Origin: Flavobacteriaceae bacterium PS02293
Lineage (GTDB): Bacteria > Bacteroidota > Bacteroidia > Flavobacteriales > Weeksellaceae
DNA: 64,000 nucleotides
NCBI GenBank assembly: GCA_029960045.1
Contig: JASCOV010000002.1
Span: forward strand, 124,001-188,000
Direction of reading: 5' to 3'
Both the position numbers and the translations under genes were made by a program. Below are positions 24,847 through 32,558 of this stretch, piece after piece. The notes beneath the pieces were generated by a model. It was not told the origin of the DNA. It did no database searches and saw only the letters and a program-made list of their open reading frames with translations. Each line of letters starts with the position of its first letter. Within the stretch, counting starts at the first letter, position 1.

Positions 24847-25377
24847 TTATAATTTTCCGATTTTGCTGTCATCAATGTTATATTTTGCAATAACTTCTTC
24901 ATAAGACATTTTTGAAAGATCAGAAGTGTTTGAGTTTTTTCCACCGAAAACTGCTGGCACCAATACAATTCTGAAAGTTTGCCCATTAAGATAAGTACTA
25001 TTGAAAAGTCCATCTTGCACGGTAAGATCGAAACTTGCGTCCAAGGTTAACTGGACATCTGCAGTTGTAAAATCGAAAATATAATCCATCGAATTACCTC
25101 CGCTAAAATAATAAGTTGTAGGAAGAGGCTCCCAAATTGGACTGTTTGCGCTAGGATTATTTTTTCGGTAAACCAAAACAATATCCTGATTTAATAATGA
25201 ACGATTAAATTGAACAGTATAATGATAAAGAGAATTAGATAACGGATCTTTTATAAGATTAAGATTGACATCATAAACAGTAGGATAATCTACAACTACA
25301 TCATTATCATCATCTTTACAACTGAAGATAAATATACTGGAAATCAGTAATAATAAAAGGGGAAGAAACTTTTTCAT
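24847..25377 (-). CDS. Probable surface-exposed lipoprotein of unknown function
   Basis: The protein has 176 residues. The signal peptide ends in a lipobox (LISSIFIFSC), and Cys is followed by KDDDND, an acidic patch matching the lipoprotein export signal that sends Bacteroidetes lipoproteins to the cell surface. The mature part is beta-rich (YHYTVQFNRSLLNQDIVLVYRK; FRIVLVPAVFGG) and ends in a small helix (SYEEVIAKYNI). No family recognised. It is monocistronic, with its own terminator, and divergent from the GH3 gene across a 114-bp spacer. Confidence 0.78.
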   Translation of the reverse strand: MKKFLPLLLLLISSIFIFSCKDDDNDVVVDYPTVYDVNLNLIKDPLSNSLYHYTVQFNRSLLNQDIVLVYRKNNPSANSPIWEPLPTTYYFSGGNSMDYIFDFTTADVQLTLDASFDLTVQDGLFNSTYLNGQTFRIVLVPAVFGGKNSNTSDLSKMSYEEVIAKYNIDDSKIGKL

Positions 25378-25491
25378 AGGTTTAAGTATTTACGTTATAA
25401 TTTAATTACAAATAACAGACCATAAAAATAGCCATTTTCAGCGGAATTAATATCTTTATGGAAAGTTTTCTAAATTTTAGATATCAAAAAA

Positions 25492-27243
25492 ATGAAAAGG
25501 TTAAGTCTTATAATAATAACTTTTATTTCACAATTTTATTACACTCAGTATCTGCCAAAAAACATCTCCAGCTCGGAAATCAAAAAAGCGAATGATTGGG
25601 TCGATAAAACTTACAACTCACTTTCGCAGGATGAAAAATTGGGCCAGCTATTTATCGTTGCACTTTATACAAACAAAGATGAAGCGCATATCAGCCAAAT
25701 CAGAAATATTGTAACGAATGACAAAATTGGTGGATTGATTCTAATGCAAGATGATGCAGCAAGAGAAATCAGCCTCGCCAATGAATTTCAGTCCAAGTCA
25801 AAAGTGCCTTTGATGATTGGAATGGATGCAGAATGGGGTGTGTTCCAAAGAATTGCAAAAGCACACAAATATCCTTGGGCAATTACTTTGGGAGCAATCC
25901 AAGATAAAAATCTGATTCACGATATGGCCTCCAAAATTGCAGAAGATTGTAAAAGAATGGGAATCAACTGGGATTTTGCACCTGTTGTGGATGTGAACAC
26001 AAATCCAAATAATCCAATCATTGGAAACAGAAGTTTCGGTTCCGATGTCAATAATGTTGTGAATTCAGCTTTGGCTTATTCCAATGGTTTACAGGATAAT
26101 AAAATTCTTGCAGCCATCAAACATTTCCCCGGTCACGGCGATACGGACAAAGATTCACATCTCGATTTGCCAGTAGTTTCTCATAATATGGAAAGATTGG
26201 AAAAGATAGAATTAGCACCTTTCAAAGCATTAATGAATAAAGGAATCGGGGGCGTAATGGTTGCGCACCTTTACGTTCCAAGCATTGAAAATGAAAAAGG
26301 AATTCCTGCTTCGATTTCCAAGAAAATTGTGACCGGACTTTTGAAGGAAAAATACGGTTTCAAAGGTTTGATTATTACTGATGCACTTAATATGGGTGCA
26401 GTGGCAAACAAATTCAAAGCGGGAGAATTGGATGCGTTGGCTTTCAAAGCTGGTAATGATATTATGTTATTTTCTCAAGATGTTTCTACAGGGAAAAATT
26501 TAATCCAAAAAGCAATTGATAACGGAGAAATTCCACAAAGTAGAGTAGAAGAGAGCGTTAAGAAAATTCTTTTGACCAAATATTTTCTCGGTCTTGATAA
26601 ATATTCTAATATCAATCCAGAAAATATCAATGAAGATTTGAACAACGCTTCTCATTCCGAAGTTGTTCAGAAAATGTATTCAAACGCTTTAACATTAATT
26701 AAAGACGAAAAAAAATTATTGCCGCTTGGCTGCAAAGAAACTTATTATTATGTTCCATTGGAAGAAGCATCTTATGAAACTTTTATCAATCAGTTGAATA
26801 CAGGAACCACTGTAATTTTGAAAAAATCAAATGAAATCGATACAATTCCAGCGAATTCAAAAGTAATTGTTGGCTTTCACAAAGATAACTCGTCAGCTTA
26901 TAAACCTTATAAAATTTCCGATGCAAGTAAGAAAGTTCTTTCAGATTTAAGTAAAAATCAAACTGTCATTCTTGATGTTTTCGGAAGTCCTTATGCTTTG
27001 AAAGATATAGATATTTCTAAAGTTTCAACAGTTTTGGTTTCTTACGAAAATAATGATGATTCGATGAAAGCCACTGCAAATGGAATTCTTGGTCAAACAA
27101 AAATCTGGGGAAGACTTCCTGTTTTAGTAAATGACAATTTAAAATTCGGAATGGGAATAGATATTGCCGCAAAAATTCCAGCCAATCAAACTGATAGAAA
27201 AAATAGTTCGGAAACGAAAAATTCTAAGGTCTTAATTGAGTAA
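25492..27243 (+). CDS. Glycoside hydrolase family 3 beta-N-acetylhexosaminidase (NagZ-like)
   Basis: The protein has 583 residues. After a signal-peptide-like start (MKRLSLIIITFISQFYYTQ), the GH3 domain (about 30-380) carries GMDAEWGVFQR, WDFAPVVDVNTNPNNPIIGN and the NagZ-type signature KHFPGHGDTDKDSHLDLP, whose Asp/His pair serves as the acid/base. The nucleophile Asp lies in LIITDALNMGAV. The second half (about 395-583) is the GH3 C-terminal alpha/beta domain. NagZ enzymes cut GlcNAc-anhydroMurNAc muropeptides in peptidoglycan recycling. The signal peptide implies periplasmic action, unlike E. coli NagZ. Unlike many Bacteroidetes homologues it has no fused beta-lactamase domain. bshA follows after 42 bp. 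Confidence 0.92.
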   Translation: MKRLSLIIITFISQFYYTQYLPKNISSSEIKKANDWVDKTYNSLSQDEKLGQLFIVALYTNKDEAHISQIRNIVTNDKIGGLILMQDDAAREISLANEFQSKSKVPLMIGMDAEWGVFQRIAKAHKYPWAITLGAIQDKNLIHDMASKIAEDCKRMGINWDFAPVVDVNTNPNNPIIGNRSFGSDVNNVVNSALAYSNGLQDNKILAAIKHFPGHGDTDKDSHLDLPVVSHNMERLEKIELAPFKALMNKGIGGVMVAHLYVPSIENEKGIPASISKKIVTGLLKEKYGFKGLIITDALNMGAVANKFKAGELDALAFKAGNDIMLFSQDVSTGKNLIQKAIDNGEIPQSRVEESVKKILLTKYFLGLDKYSNINPENINEDLNNASHSEVVQKMYSNALTLIKDEKKLLPLGCKETYYYVPLEEASYETFINQLNTGTTVILKKSNEIDTIPANSKVIVGFHKDNSSAYKPYKISDASKKVLSDLSKNQTVILDVFGSPYALKDIDISKVSTVLVSYENNDDSMKATANGILGQTKIWGRLPVLVNDNLKFGMGIDIAAKIPANQTDRKNSSETKNSKVLIE

Positions 27244-27285
27244 ATTTGGGAATTATTTCGAAATAATAAAAAGCCAAAAATTAAA

Positions 27286-28437
27286 ATGAAAATAGGTATA
27301 CTTTGTTACCCAACTTACGGCGGCAGCGGTATTGTGGCAACAGAATTAGGAATGAGTCTTGCCAATAAGGGGTATGAGGTTCATTTTATCAGTTCAGCAT
27401 TGCCAGCACGTTTGGACGTTACCAACCCGAACATTTTCTTTCATAAAGTGAATGTCCAGACTTATCCGCTGTTCCAGTATCAACCTTACGATATCGCATT
27501 GTCGTCGATGATTTACCGTGTTGTGAATCTTTACAAATTAGATATTTTGCACGCCCATTACGCCATTCCTTACGCTTATGCAGCGTTTACGGCAAAGCAA
27601 ATGTTGAAAGCAGAACACAAAGATGTGCCTTTGGTAACAACGCTTCACGGAACGGATATTACACTTGTTGGACAACATCCAAGTTATAAACACGCAGTCG
27701 AATTCTCTATCAATCAGAGTGATACGATAACTTCAGTTTCTGAAAGTCTGAAAAAAGATACGCTTCAGTTCTTTGATATTCATAAAGAGATTCAGGTCAT
27801 TACCAATTTTATTGATAATTCGGTTTTTGATGATTGTACAACTTGCCAAAGAGAGCAGTTTGCTAGTGATGACGAGAAAATTCTGATTCACGTTTCCAAT
27901 CTTAGACCTGTAAAGAGAATTCAGGATGTTTTGGAAATTTTTAAAAACGTCAATAAAAAAGTAAAATCAAAACTCATCATCATCGGCGAAGGTCCGGAAA
28001 TGGAGAAGATTTCTACTTTTATGGAGAATAATCCCGAGTTAATTGGAGAAATAAAATTGCTTGGAAAAGTAAACGATTTGTATAGAATTCTTCAGCTTTC
28101 TGACGTTTTTCTTTTGCCTTCTGAGCAGGAAAGTTTCGGTTTGGCTGCTTTGGAAGCAATGGCCGCAAAAACGCCTGTAATTAGCAGTAATGCAGGTGGA
28201 ATTCCGGAGGTTAATATTCAGGGAGAGACTGGTTTTTTGGCAGAAACCGGAAATGTGGAAGCGATGTCAAATTATTGTATCAAGCTCTTGAGTGATGATG
28301 ATCTTCTGGCTGAAATGAAAAAGAATGCGAAAGCACAAGCCATGAAATTTGATCTCAAAAATATTCTTCCAATCTATATTGAAATGTATGAGAATACAAT
28401 CGCAAGATTTGAAGAAGCAAAATATAAAGAAGTTTAA
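27286..28437 (+). CDS. bshA: N-acetyl-alpha-D-glucosaminyl L-malate synthase BshA
   Basis: The protein has 383 residues, a GT-B glycosyltransferase of the GT4 family. The start MKIGILCYPTYGGSGIVATE and LVTTLHGTDITLVG are BshA hallmarks. The C-terminal half has SNLRPVKRIQDVL and the donor-binding EX7E-type region SEQESFGLAALEAMA. It makes GlcNAc-malate from UDP-GlcNAc and L-malate, the first step of bacillithiol synthesis, so this organism probably uses bacillithiol as its low-molecular-weight thiol. bshB and bshC are not in the window. A terminator follows the gene. Confidence 0.95.
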   Translation: MKIGILCYPTYGGSGIVATELGMSLANKGYEVHFISSALPARLDVTNPNIFFHKVNVQTYPLFQYQPYDIALSSMIYRVVNLYKLDILHAHYAIPYAYAAFTAKQMLKAEHKDVPLVTTLHGTDITLVGQHPSYKHAVEFSINQSDTITSVSESLKKDTLQFFDIHKEIQVITNFIDNSVFDDCTTCQREQFASDDEKILIHVSNLRPVKRIQDVLEIFKNVNKKVKSKLIIIGEGPEMEKISTFMENNPELIGEIKLLGKVNDLYRILQLSDVFLLPSEQESFGLAALEAMAAKTPVISSNAGGIPEVNIQGETGFLAETGNVEAMSNYCIKLLSDDDLLAEMKKNAKAQAMKFDLKNILPIYIEMYENTIARFEEAKYKEV

Positions 28438-28463
28438 AGCATTAATTTCAATATGAATATATA

Positions 28464-28492
28464 AAATCGCAGATTATTTTGCGATTTTTTCT
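28464..28492 (+). terminator. Rho-independent terminator after bshA
   Basis: AAATCGCA (28464-28471) pairs with TGCGATTT (28480-28487) and runs into a T tract. Confidence 0.8.
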
Positions 28493-28610
28493 TTTAAATA
28501 ATCCATTTTTGGTTCATAATTGTTTGAAAGCTAGTTTTTTATTGATATTTATTTTATAATTTAGAAGAGCGTAACTTCTCTTTAGTGTAAACTCAATAAA
28601 ACTCAAAACT

Positions 28611-29411
28611 ATGATTATTAAAAAACAATTTTTAATTGCTCTTCTTTCCTTTCTTAGTTTTTTCTGTTATTCTCAAATAGATACTGTTACAATGACAGAC
28701 GGGAAAGAAATCCGTGGAAAAGTAGTAAAGTACAATCCGAATGACATTCAGTTTGTTTATCAGAAAGAGACTTTAGAATATACACTTAACAAAAAAGATA
28801 TTTCGAAAATCGCATTTTCCTCAGGCCGCATCGAGTACCTTAATGATATGAATGTTGCTACAAAATCAAGTCAAATAGGAGACTATCATAATAAAGTTGC
28901 AATTCTGCCTTTCAGCTATGTGAAAGACCAAGAGAAGAGTAATGAGACAATGACTAAGAAAATCCAACAGGAAACTTACACGATTTTCAATTCTAAAAAA
29001 CAGAATCTCAAATTCCAAGATCCAAGCGAAACCAATGCATTACTATTCAAAGCCGGAATCAATGAAAGCAATCTTCAAGGCTTTACAATGGGCGAAGTCT
29101 GCCATATTTTGAATGTCGAATATGTCATCAGTGGTTTGGTTTCCATAGAAAAAACTAACACCTATACATCGAATTACGGAAATTCACAATCCAAGGTCAC
29201 CCAAAATAATAACGGTGGAAAAGTCAATTCTACAGGCTCGTCTTCCAGTACAACTTATCAGAATTATAATACCAGCATTACAATGAATATCTTTTCTATC
29301 AATGGTGATAATCTTTTTACTCAGAATCATAATTCGTTTTGGCCTTACGAAAATGCTTATAAAACCACATTGGATTATCTGGCGAAAAGGACACCGCTTT
29401 ATAAAAGATAA
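28611..29411 (+). CDS. Secreted protein of unknown function
   Basis: The protein has 266 residues and signal peptide MIIKKQFLIALLSFLSFFCYSQ. The first 60 mature residues (DTVTMTDGKEIRGKVVKYNP ... YTLNKKDISKIAFSSG) match the short beta element often found in Bacteroidetes envelope proteins, in which 'a DGKxIxGKV... KKxIxxI' forms an SH3-like fold. The rest (KVAILPFSYVKD ... VCHILNVEYVISGLV) resembles CsgG/TolB-N-like domains that start with 'xILPF'. A Ser/Asn/Gly-rich loop interrupts it (about 198-225). It is probably a periplasmic or outer-membrane-associated component. Family assignment is tentative. Confidence 0.7.
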   Translation: MIIKKQFLIALLSFLSFFCYSQIDTVTMTDGKEIRGKVVKYNPNDIQFVYQKETLEYTLNKKDISKIAFSSGRIEYLNDMNVATKSSQIGDYHNKVAILPFSYVKDQEKSNETMTKKIQQETYTIFNSKKQNLKFQDPSETNALLFKAGINESNLQGFTMGEVCHILNVEYVISGLVSIEKTNTYTSNYGNSQSKVTQNNNGGKVNSTGSSSSTTYQNYNTSITMNIFSINGDNLFTQNHNSFWPYENAYKTTLDYLAKRTPLYKR

Positions 29412-29435
29412 TTTAATTTGGGCATCTTAATCCGC

Positions 29436-29563
29436 CTTCCGCTCCCAAACCTAACGAAGTGGTTCGACGTAGTCAATCTTTTTTGCAGGCGATTTCAGTT
29501 TAAATAGAAATTGAGTCGAAGCAAAAAAGGATTTCCGCTCAAGTCGGGATGCAGATTCAGCAT
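29436..29563 (+). repeat. Dispersed repeat copy A (inverted partner at 31572-31681)
   Basis: Two blocks match the reverse complement of 31572-31681. The first (29444-29486) is a roughly 42-nt stretch with only a one-base length difference in a T run. The second (29522-29563) is a diverged stretch around GGATTTCCGCTCAAG. A 35-nt middle section is unrelated or expanded relative to the partner. No open frame is present. The whole spacer 29412-29861 is non-coding and made largely of such repeats. Confidence 0.8.
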
Positions 29564-29594
29564 ACAAACAACAGTTGCCCTAAAAACCCAATTT

Positions 29595-29657
29595 TGTCAT
29601 TCCGTAGGAATCTCAGCACACTGAAAATATAGTAGTTTAGATTCCTAGGGAATGACA
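29595..29657. repeat. Palindromic dispersed repeat (REP-like), copy 1
   Basis: TGTCATTCCGTAGGAATCT (29595-29613) pairs with AGATTCCTAGGGAATGACA (29639-29657) with one mismatch. A second copy lies at 43582-43628, so this is a dispersed family rather than a gene-specific hairpin. It is followed at 29701-29760 by a CTTTGCG-type repeat. Confidence 0.8.
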
Positions 29658-29700
29658 ATTAGGTCTTAGAATTGTCTCTTTTCTTTGATGAGTTTTACGT

Positions 29701-29760
29701 CTTTGCGAACCTTAAAAATATTTCAATAATGATAAAAAATCTTTGCGGACTTTGCGTTAA
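29701..29760. repeat. CTTTGCG-type short repeat stretch
   Basis: CTTTGCGAACCTTAA (29701-29715) and CTTTGCGGACTTTGCGTTAA (29741-29760) share the CTTTGCG unit, three occurrences in 60 bp. Similar CTTTGCG runs are common in flavobacterial spacers. No coding potential. Confidence 0.5.
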
Positions 29761-29800
29761 TTTTTAATATAAGATAATATTCACAAAATTTTTATAACTT

Positions 29801-29838
29801 AACCCTTTCGAAGTCTTGTACTTTGAAAGGGTTTTTGT
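29801..29838 (+). terminator. Strong stem-loop terminator just before the DUF2851 gene
   Basis: AACCCTTTCGAAG (29801-29813) pairs with CTTTGAAAGGGTT (29821-29833) with one wobble, followed by TTTTTG. It sits 400 bp after the nearest upstream stop and 24 bp before ATG 29862. It also rules out the upstream TTG at 29823 as a start. Confidence 0.7.
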
Positions 29839-29861
29839 TTAACGAAAATCAAAACACACAA

Positions 29862-31130
29862 ATGAATGAAGAAATATTACAATATCTCTGGAATTTTAAG
29901 AAATTCCGGAGTTTCAACTTTGTTTCCGTTGATGGGAAAAATATCGAAATCTTGGACTTTGGAGAATGGAACAAGAATTCCGGACCAGATTTCCTATTTG
30001 CCAAAATTAAAATTGAGGATATCATTTTCGCTGGAAATATTGAGATTCATACCAAAGCTTCTGATTGGTTTTTCCATAACCATTCCGGAAATCCAGAATT
30101 TGGAAACCTGATTCTTCATGTAGTTTATATTAACGATTGCGATATTCCCGAATTAGAACAACAGAAAATTCCGACTCTGGAACTCAAAAATTATATTGAT
30201 GAAGAATTGATTCAGAAACATCAGAATTTGAGTCAAGAACATTCTTTCATTGCCTGTGAAGAATTGTTTGATGAAAATAAAATTCCCTTGTTTTTTGAAG
30301 AAACTGTTTTGCTCAAAAAGTTAGAAGCCAAATCTCAAATATTTGAAGATTCTTTAATCAAAAACCAAAACAATTATGAAGCAGTTTTGTTTCAGAATCT
30401 GGTTTATACTTTCGGATTAAAAGTGAATGCAGAAATTTTTCTTCAAATGGCAGAAAGCCTGAACTTTTCTGTGATTCAAAAAATTAAGCAAAATGATATC
30501 CATTTGGAAGCTTTATTCTTTGGAATCTGTGAGTTTTTGGATGCTCCAAAAGATGAAATAATGCAAATCTGGAAACGTGAATTTGATTTCTTGAAAGTGA
30601 AATTCAATTTATCTGATTTTAGGATTCATCCCAAATTTTCCAAACTTCGTCCTCCAAATTTTCCAACAATCCGATTGTCACAATTGGCCAATCTTTATCA
30701 TTCTCAACCGAATCTTTTTTCAAAACTGATTGAGGCAAAATCGATTGATGATTTATACAAAATTTTTGAAAATGTTAAGGCTTCTGAATATTGGGATAAT
30801 CGTTTCAATTTCGGTAAAATCTCAAATACTGAGAGTGAAAAATTATTGAGTAAGGATTTTGTCGATTTGATTATCATTAATACGATTTTACCGTTGAAAT
30901 ATTTCTATCATAAAAATCATAATCAGGAAATAATAGACGACATTTTTGATTTCTATAAACAGATGAAACCTGAGAAAAATTCTACTCTGGATGAATGGAA
31001 AAAGTTGGGATTGAAATTCAAGAATGCATTGCAAACCCAGGCATTTCTTCATCAGTATAAGACATTTTGCACTCAGAAAAAATGCTTAAATTGCAGTATC
31101 GGTTTTCAACTTTTGAAGAACCAAGATTAA
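29862..31130 (+). CDS. DUF2851 family protein
   Basis: The protein has 422 residues from ATG 29862; the in-frame TTG at 29823 lies inside the terminator stem. DFGEWNKNSGPDFLFAKIKI, GNIEIHTKASDW and GNLILHVVYIND are the conserved N-terminal half of DUF2851, a Bacteroidetes-specific family. The GPDF...IKI / GNIEIH layout looks like a metal-binding nuclease-like or lyase-like beta core, but that is only an impression. Four cysteines near the end (FCTQKKCLNCSIGF) could bind a metal or cluster. It is probably cytoplasmic. It is followed 15 bp later by a PspC-domain gene. Function unknown. Confidence 0.85.
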   Translation: MNEEILQYLWNFKKFRSFNFVSVDGKNIEILDFGEWNKNSGPDFLFAKIKIEDIIFAGNIEIHTKASDWFFHNHSGNPEFGNLILHVVYINDCDIPELEQQKIPTLELKNYIDEELIQKHQNLSQEHSFIACEELFDENKIPLFFEETVLLKKLEAKSQIFEDSLIKNQNNYEAVLFQNLVYTFGLKVNAEIFLQMAESLNFSVIQKIKQNDIHLEALFFGICEFLDAPKDEIMQIWKREFDFLKVKFNLSDFRIHPKFSKLRPPNFPTIRLSQLANLYHSQPNLFSKLIEAKSIDDLYKIFENVKASEYWDNRFNFGKISNTESEKLLSKDFVDLIIINTILPLKYFYHKNHNQEIIDDIFDFYKQMKPEKNSTLDEWKKLGLKFKNALQTQAFLHQYKTFCTQKKCLNCSIGFQLLKNQD

Positions 31131-31145
31131 AGTTATGTATCCAAA

Positions 31146-31382
31146 ATGAAAGAGCCAATTGTAATCAACGGAATGCGTCACAAAATGGAAAGGGAATGGT
31201 TTGGCGTGCTCACTAGATACGGAACCAAACTGGGAATTCCTGTTTCAAAACTGCGTGTTTTTTTTATTTATTCTACGTTTGCGACGGCTGGGATTTTCTT
31301 TTTGTTTTATCTTGGAATGGGTTTTATGCTTTGGGTAAAAGATTGTATAGTTACGAAAAGGCCGAGCGTTTTTGATTTGTAG
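31146..31382 (+). CDS. PspC-domain small membrane protein
   Basis: The protein has 78 residues. RYGTKLGIPVSKLRVFFIYS, followed by a hydrophobic segment TAGIFFLFYLGMGFMLWVKD, matches the PspC domain (soluble turn, then membrane helix) known from the phage-shock response. Stand-alone short PspC proteins are common in Flavobacteriia and often of unknown role. It is likely cotranscribed with DUF2851. The dispersed palindrome right after the stop (31409 onward, with a T run) may serve as its terminator. Confidence 0.8.
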   Translation: MKEPIVINGMRHKMEREWFGVLTRYGTKLGIPVSKLRVFFIYSTFATAGIFFLFYLGMGFMLWVKDCIVTKRPSVFDL

Positions 31383-31408
31383 ATAAATTTTAAAATATTA
31401 ATAGGAAT

Positions 31409-31521
31409 GGGCTTTAGCCCGTTTTTTCGTTTAGAATGCCAATTGGCTTTAGCCTAAACCTATTTTATATTTTGGCTAAAGCCGTAAGTTGTGAATTAAT
31501 TTATCATCGGGCTAAAGCCCG
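31409..31521. repeat. GGGCTTTAGCCC palindromic repeat cluster
   Basis: Four copies of GGCTwwAGCC occur: GGGCTTTAGCCC (31409-31420), GGCTTTAGCC (31445-31454), GGCTAAAGCC (31474-31483) and GGGCTAAAGCCC (31509-31520). The first two read TTT and the last two AAA in the centre, so the array is itself an inverted structure. The first copy is followed by a T run and can act as the PspC terminator. Together with the repeat at 31572-31681 it fills the spacer 31383-31760. Confidence 0.75.
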
Positions 31522-31571
31522 ACGCAATTTATATTTCATTATTTAGCTGATTATAGACAATGTTGTTTTTA

Positions 31572-31681
31572 TACTGAATCCCGCAGCCCGGCTTGAGTGG
31601 AAATCCTTTTTTGTGGCTGGAAATGCTTTGGCAAAAAGATTGACTACGTCGAACCACTTCGTTAGGTTTGGGAACGGAAGA
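31572..31681 (-). repeat. Dispersed repeat copy B (inverted relative to copy A)
   Basis: The segment 31631-31672 is the reverse complement of 29444-29486 apart from one base in a homopolymer, and 31573-31614 is a diverged copy of 29522-29563. It lies between the PspC and sdhB genes, both of which end here. No gene is seen in 31383-31760. Confidence 0.8.
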
Positions 31682-31760
31682 CGGAAACAGCAAATTATAA
31701 TCCATAAAAAATCCGATTGAAAAACTCAACCGGATTTATGTATTTTGAAGATAATTTATC

Positions 31761-32534
31761 TTAAGAATTTGCTGTAGAAATATTAGCTGTCACATATTCT
31801 CTGTTCATTCTTGCGATGTTTTCAAGAGAAATTCCTTTCGGACATTCTACTTCACAAGCGCCGGTATTTGAACAGTTTCCGAATCCTTCTTCGTCCATTG
31901 CTTTTACCATATTCAGAACTCTTCTTGTAGCTTCTACACGACCTTGAGGCAACAATGCAAACTGAGAAACTTTTGCTCCAACGAACAACATTGCTGAACC
32001 GTTTTTACAAGAAGCAACACAAGCACCACAACCGATACAAGCTGCAGCGTCCATCGCTTTGTCGGCATCTTCTTTCGGAACCAGGATAGCGTTGGCATCC
32101 AAAGTATTTCCGGAAGTATTCACAGAAACGAATCCGCCGGCAGCCATTACTCTGTCAAAAGCACTTCTGTCAACCACCAAATCCTTAATTACCGGAAAAG
32201 CAGCACTTCTCCAAGGTTCGATATGAATGGTTTCGCCATCTTTGAAATGACGCATATGCAACTGGCAAGTCGTGATCCCAGTATCTGGTCCGTGCGCTCT
32301 ACCATTGATGTATAGTGAACACATTCCGCAGATTCCCTCGCGACAATCGTGATCGAAGGCAACTGGATCTTGTCCGTTGTTGATCAACTGCTCGTTCAGT
32401 ATATCCAACATTTCCAGGAATGAAGAATCCGTGGAAACATCGGACAGTTTATAACTTTCGAACTGACCTTTTGTTTTATTATTTTTTTGTCTCCAAATTT
32501 TCAGCGTAAGATTTAAGCCTTTTTTTGCACTCAT
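31761..32534 (-). CDS. sdhB: Succinate dehydrogenase/fumarate reductase iron-sulfur subunit
   Basis: The protein has 257 residues. The N-terminal plant-ferredoxin-like domain has [10 protein letters not shown] with a later Cys for the [2Fe-2S] cluster. The C-terminal domain has [15 protein letters not shown] and [13 protein letters not shown] for the [4Fe-4S] and [3Fe-4S] clusters. It passes electrons from the SdhA flavin to the quinone site in the cytoplasmic membrane complex. It is the last gene of sdhCAB, 24 bp after sdhA. Confidence 0.97.
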   Translation of the reverse strand: MSAKKGLNLTLKIWRQKNNKTKGQFESYKLSDVSTDSSFLEMLDILNEQLINNGQDPVAFDHDCREGICGMCSLYINGRAHGPDTGITTCQLHMRHFKDGETIHIEPWRSAAFPVIKDLVVDRSAFDRVMAAGGFVSVNTSGNTLDANAILVPKEDADKAMDAAACIGCGACVASCKNGSAMLFVGAKVSQFALLPQGRVEATRRVLNMVKAMDEEGFGNCSNTGACEVECPKGISLENIARMNREYVTANISTANS

Positions 32535-32558
32535 TTTATATATATTTTTGAATGGAGA

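Noticed and set aside
29595-29657. Possible CRISPR repeat
   Set aside because: The repeat and its second copy are single hairpins 14 kb apart, not a regularly spaced array.
29412-31760. Transposon between the inverted repeats
   Set aside because: No transposase, no visible target duplication, and the two genes inside look like ordinary flavobacterial genes; the inverted-repeat bracket itself is kept as a finding.
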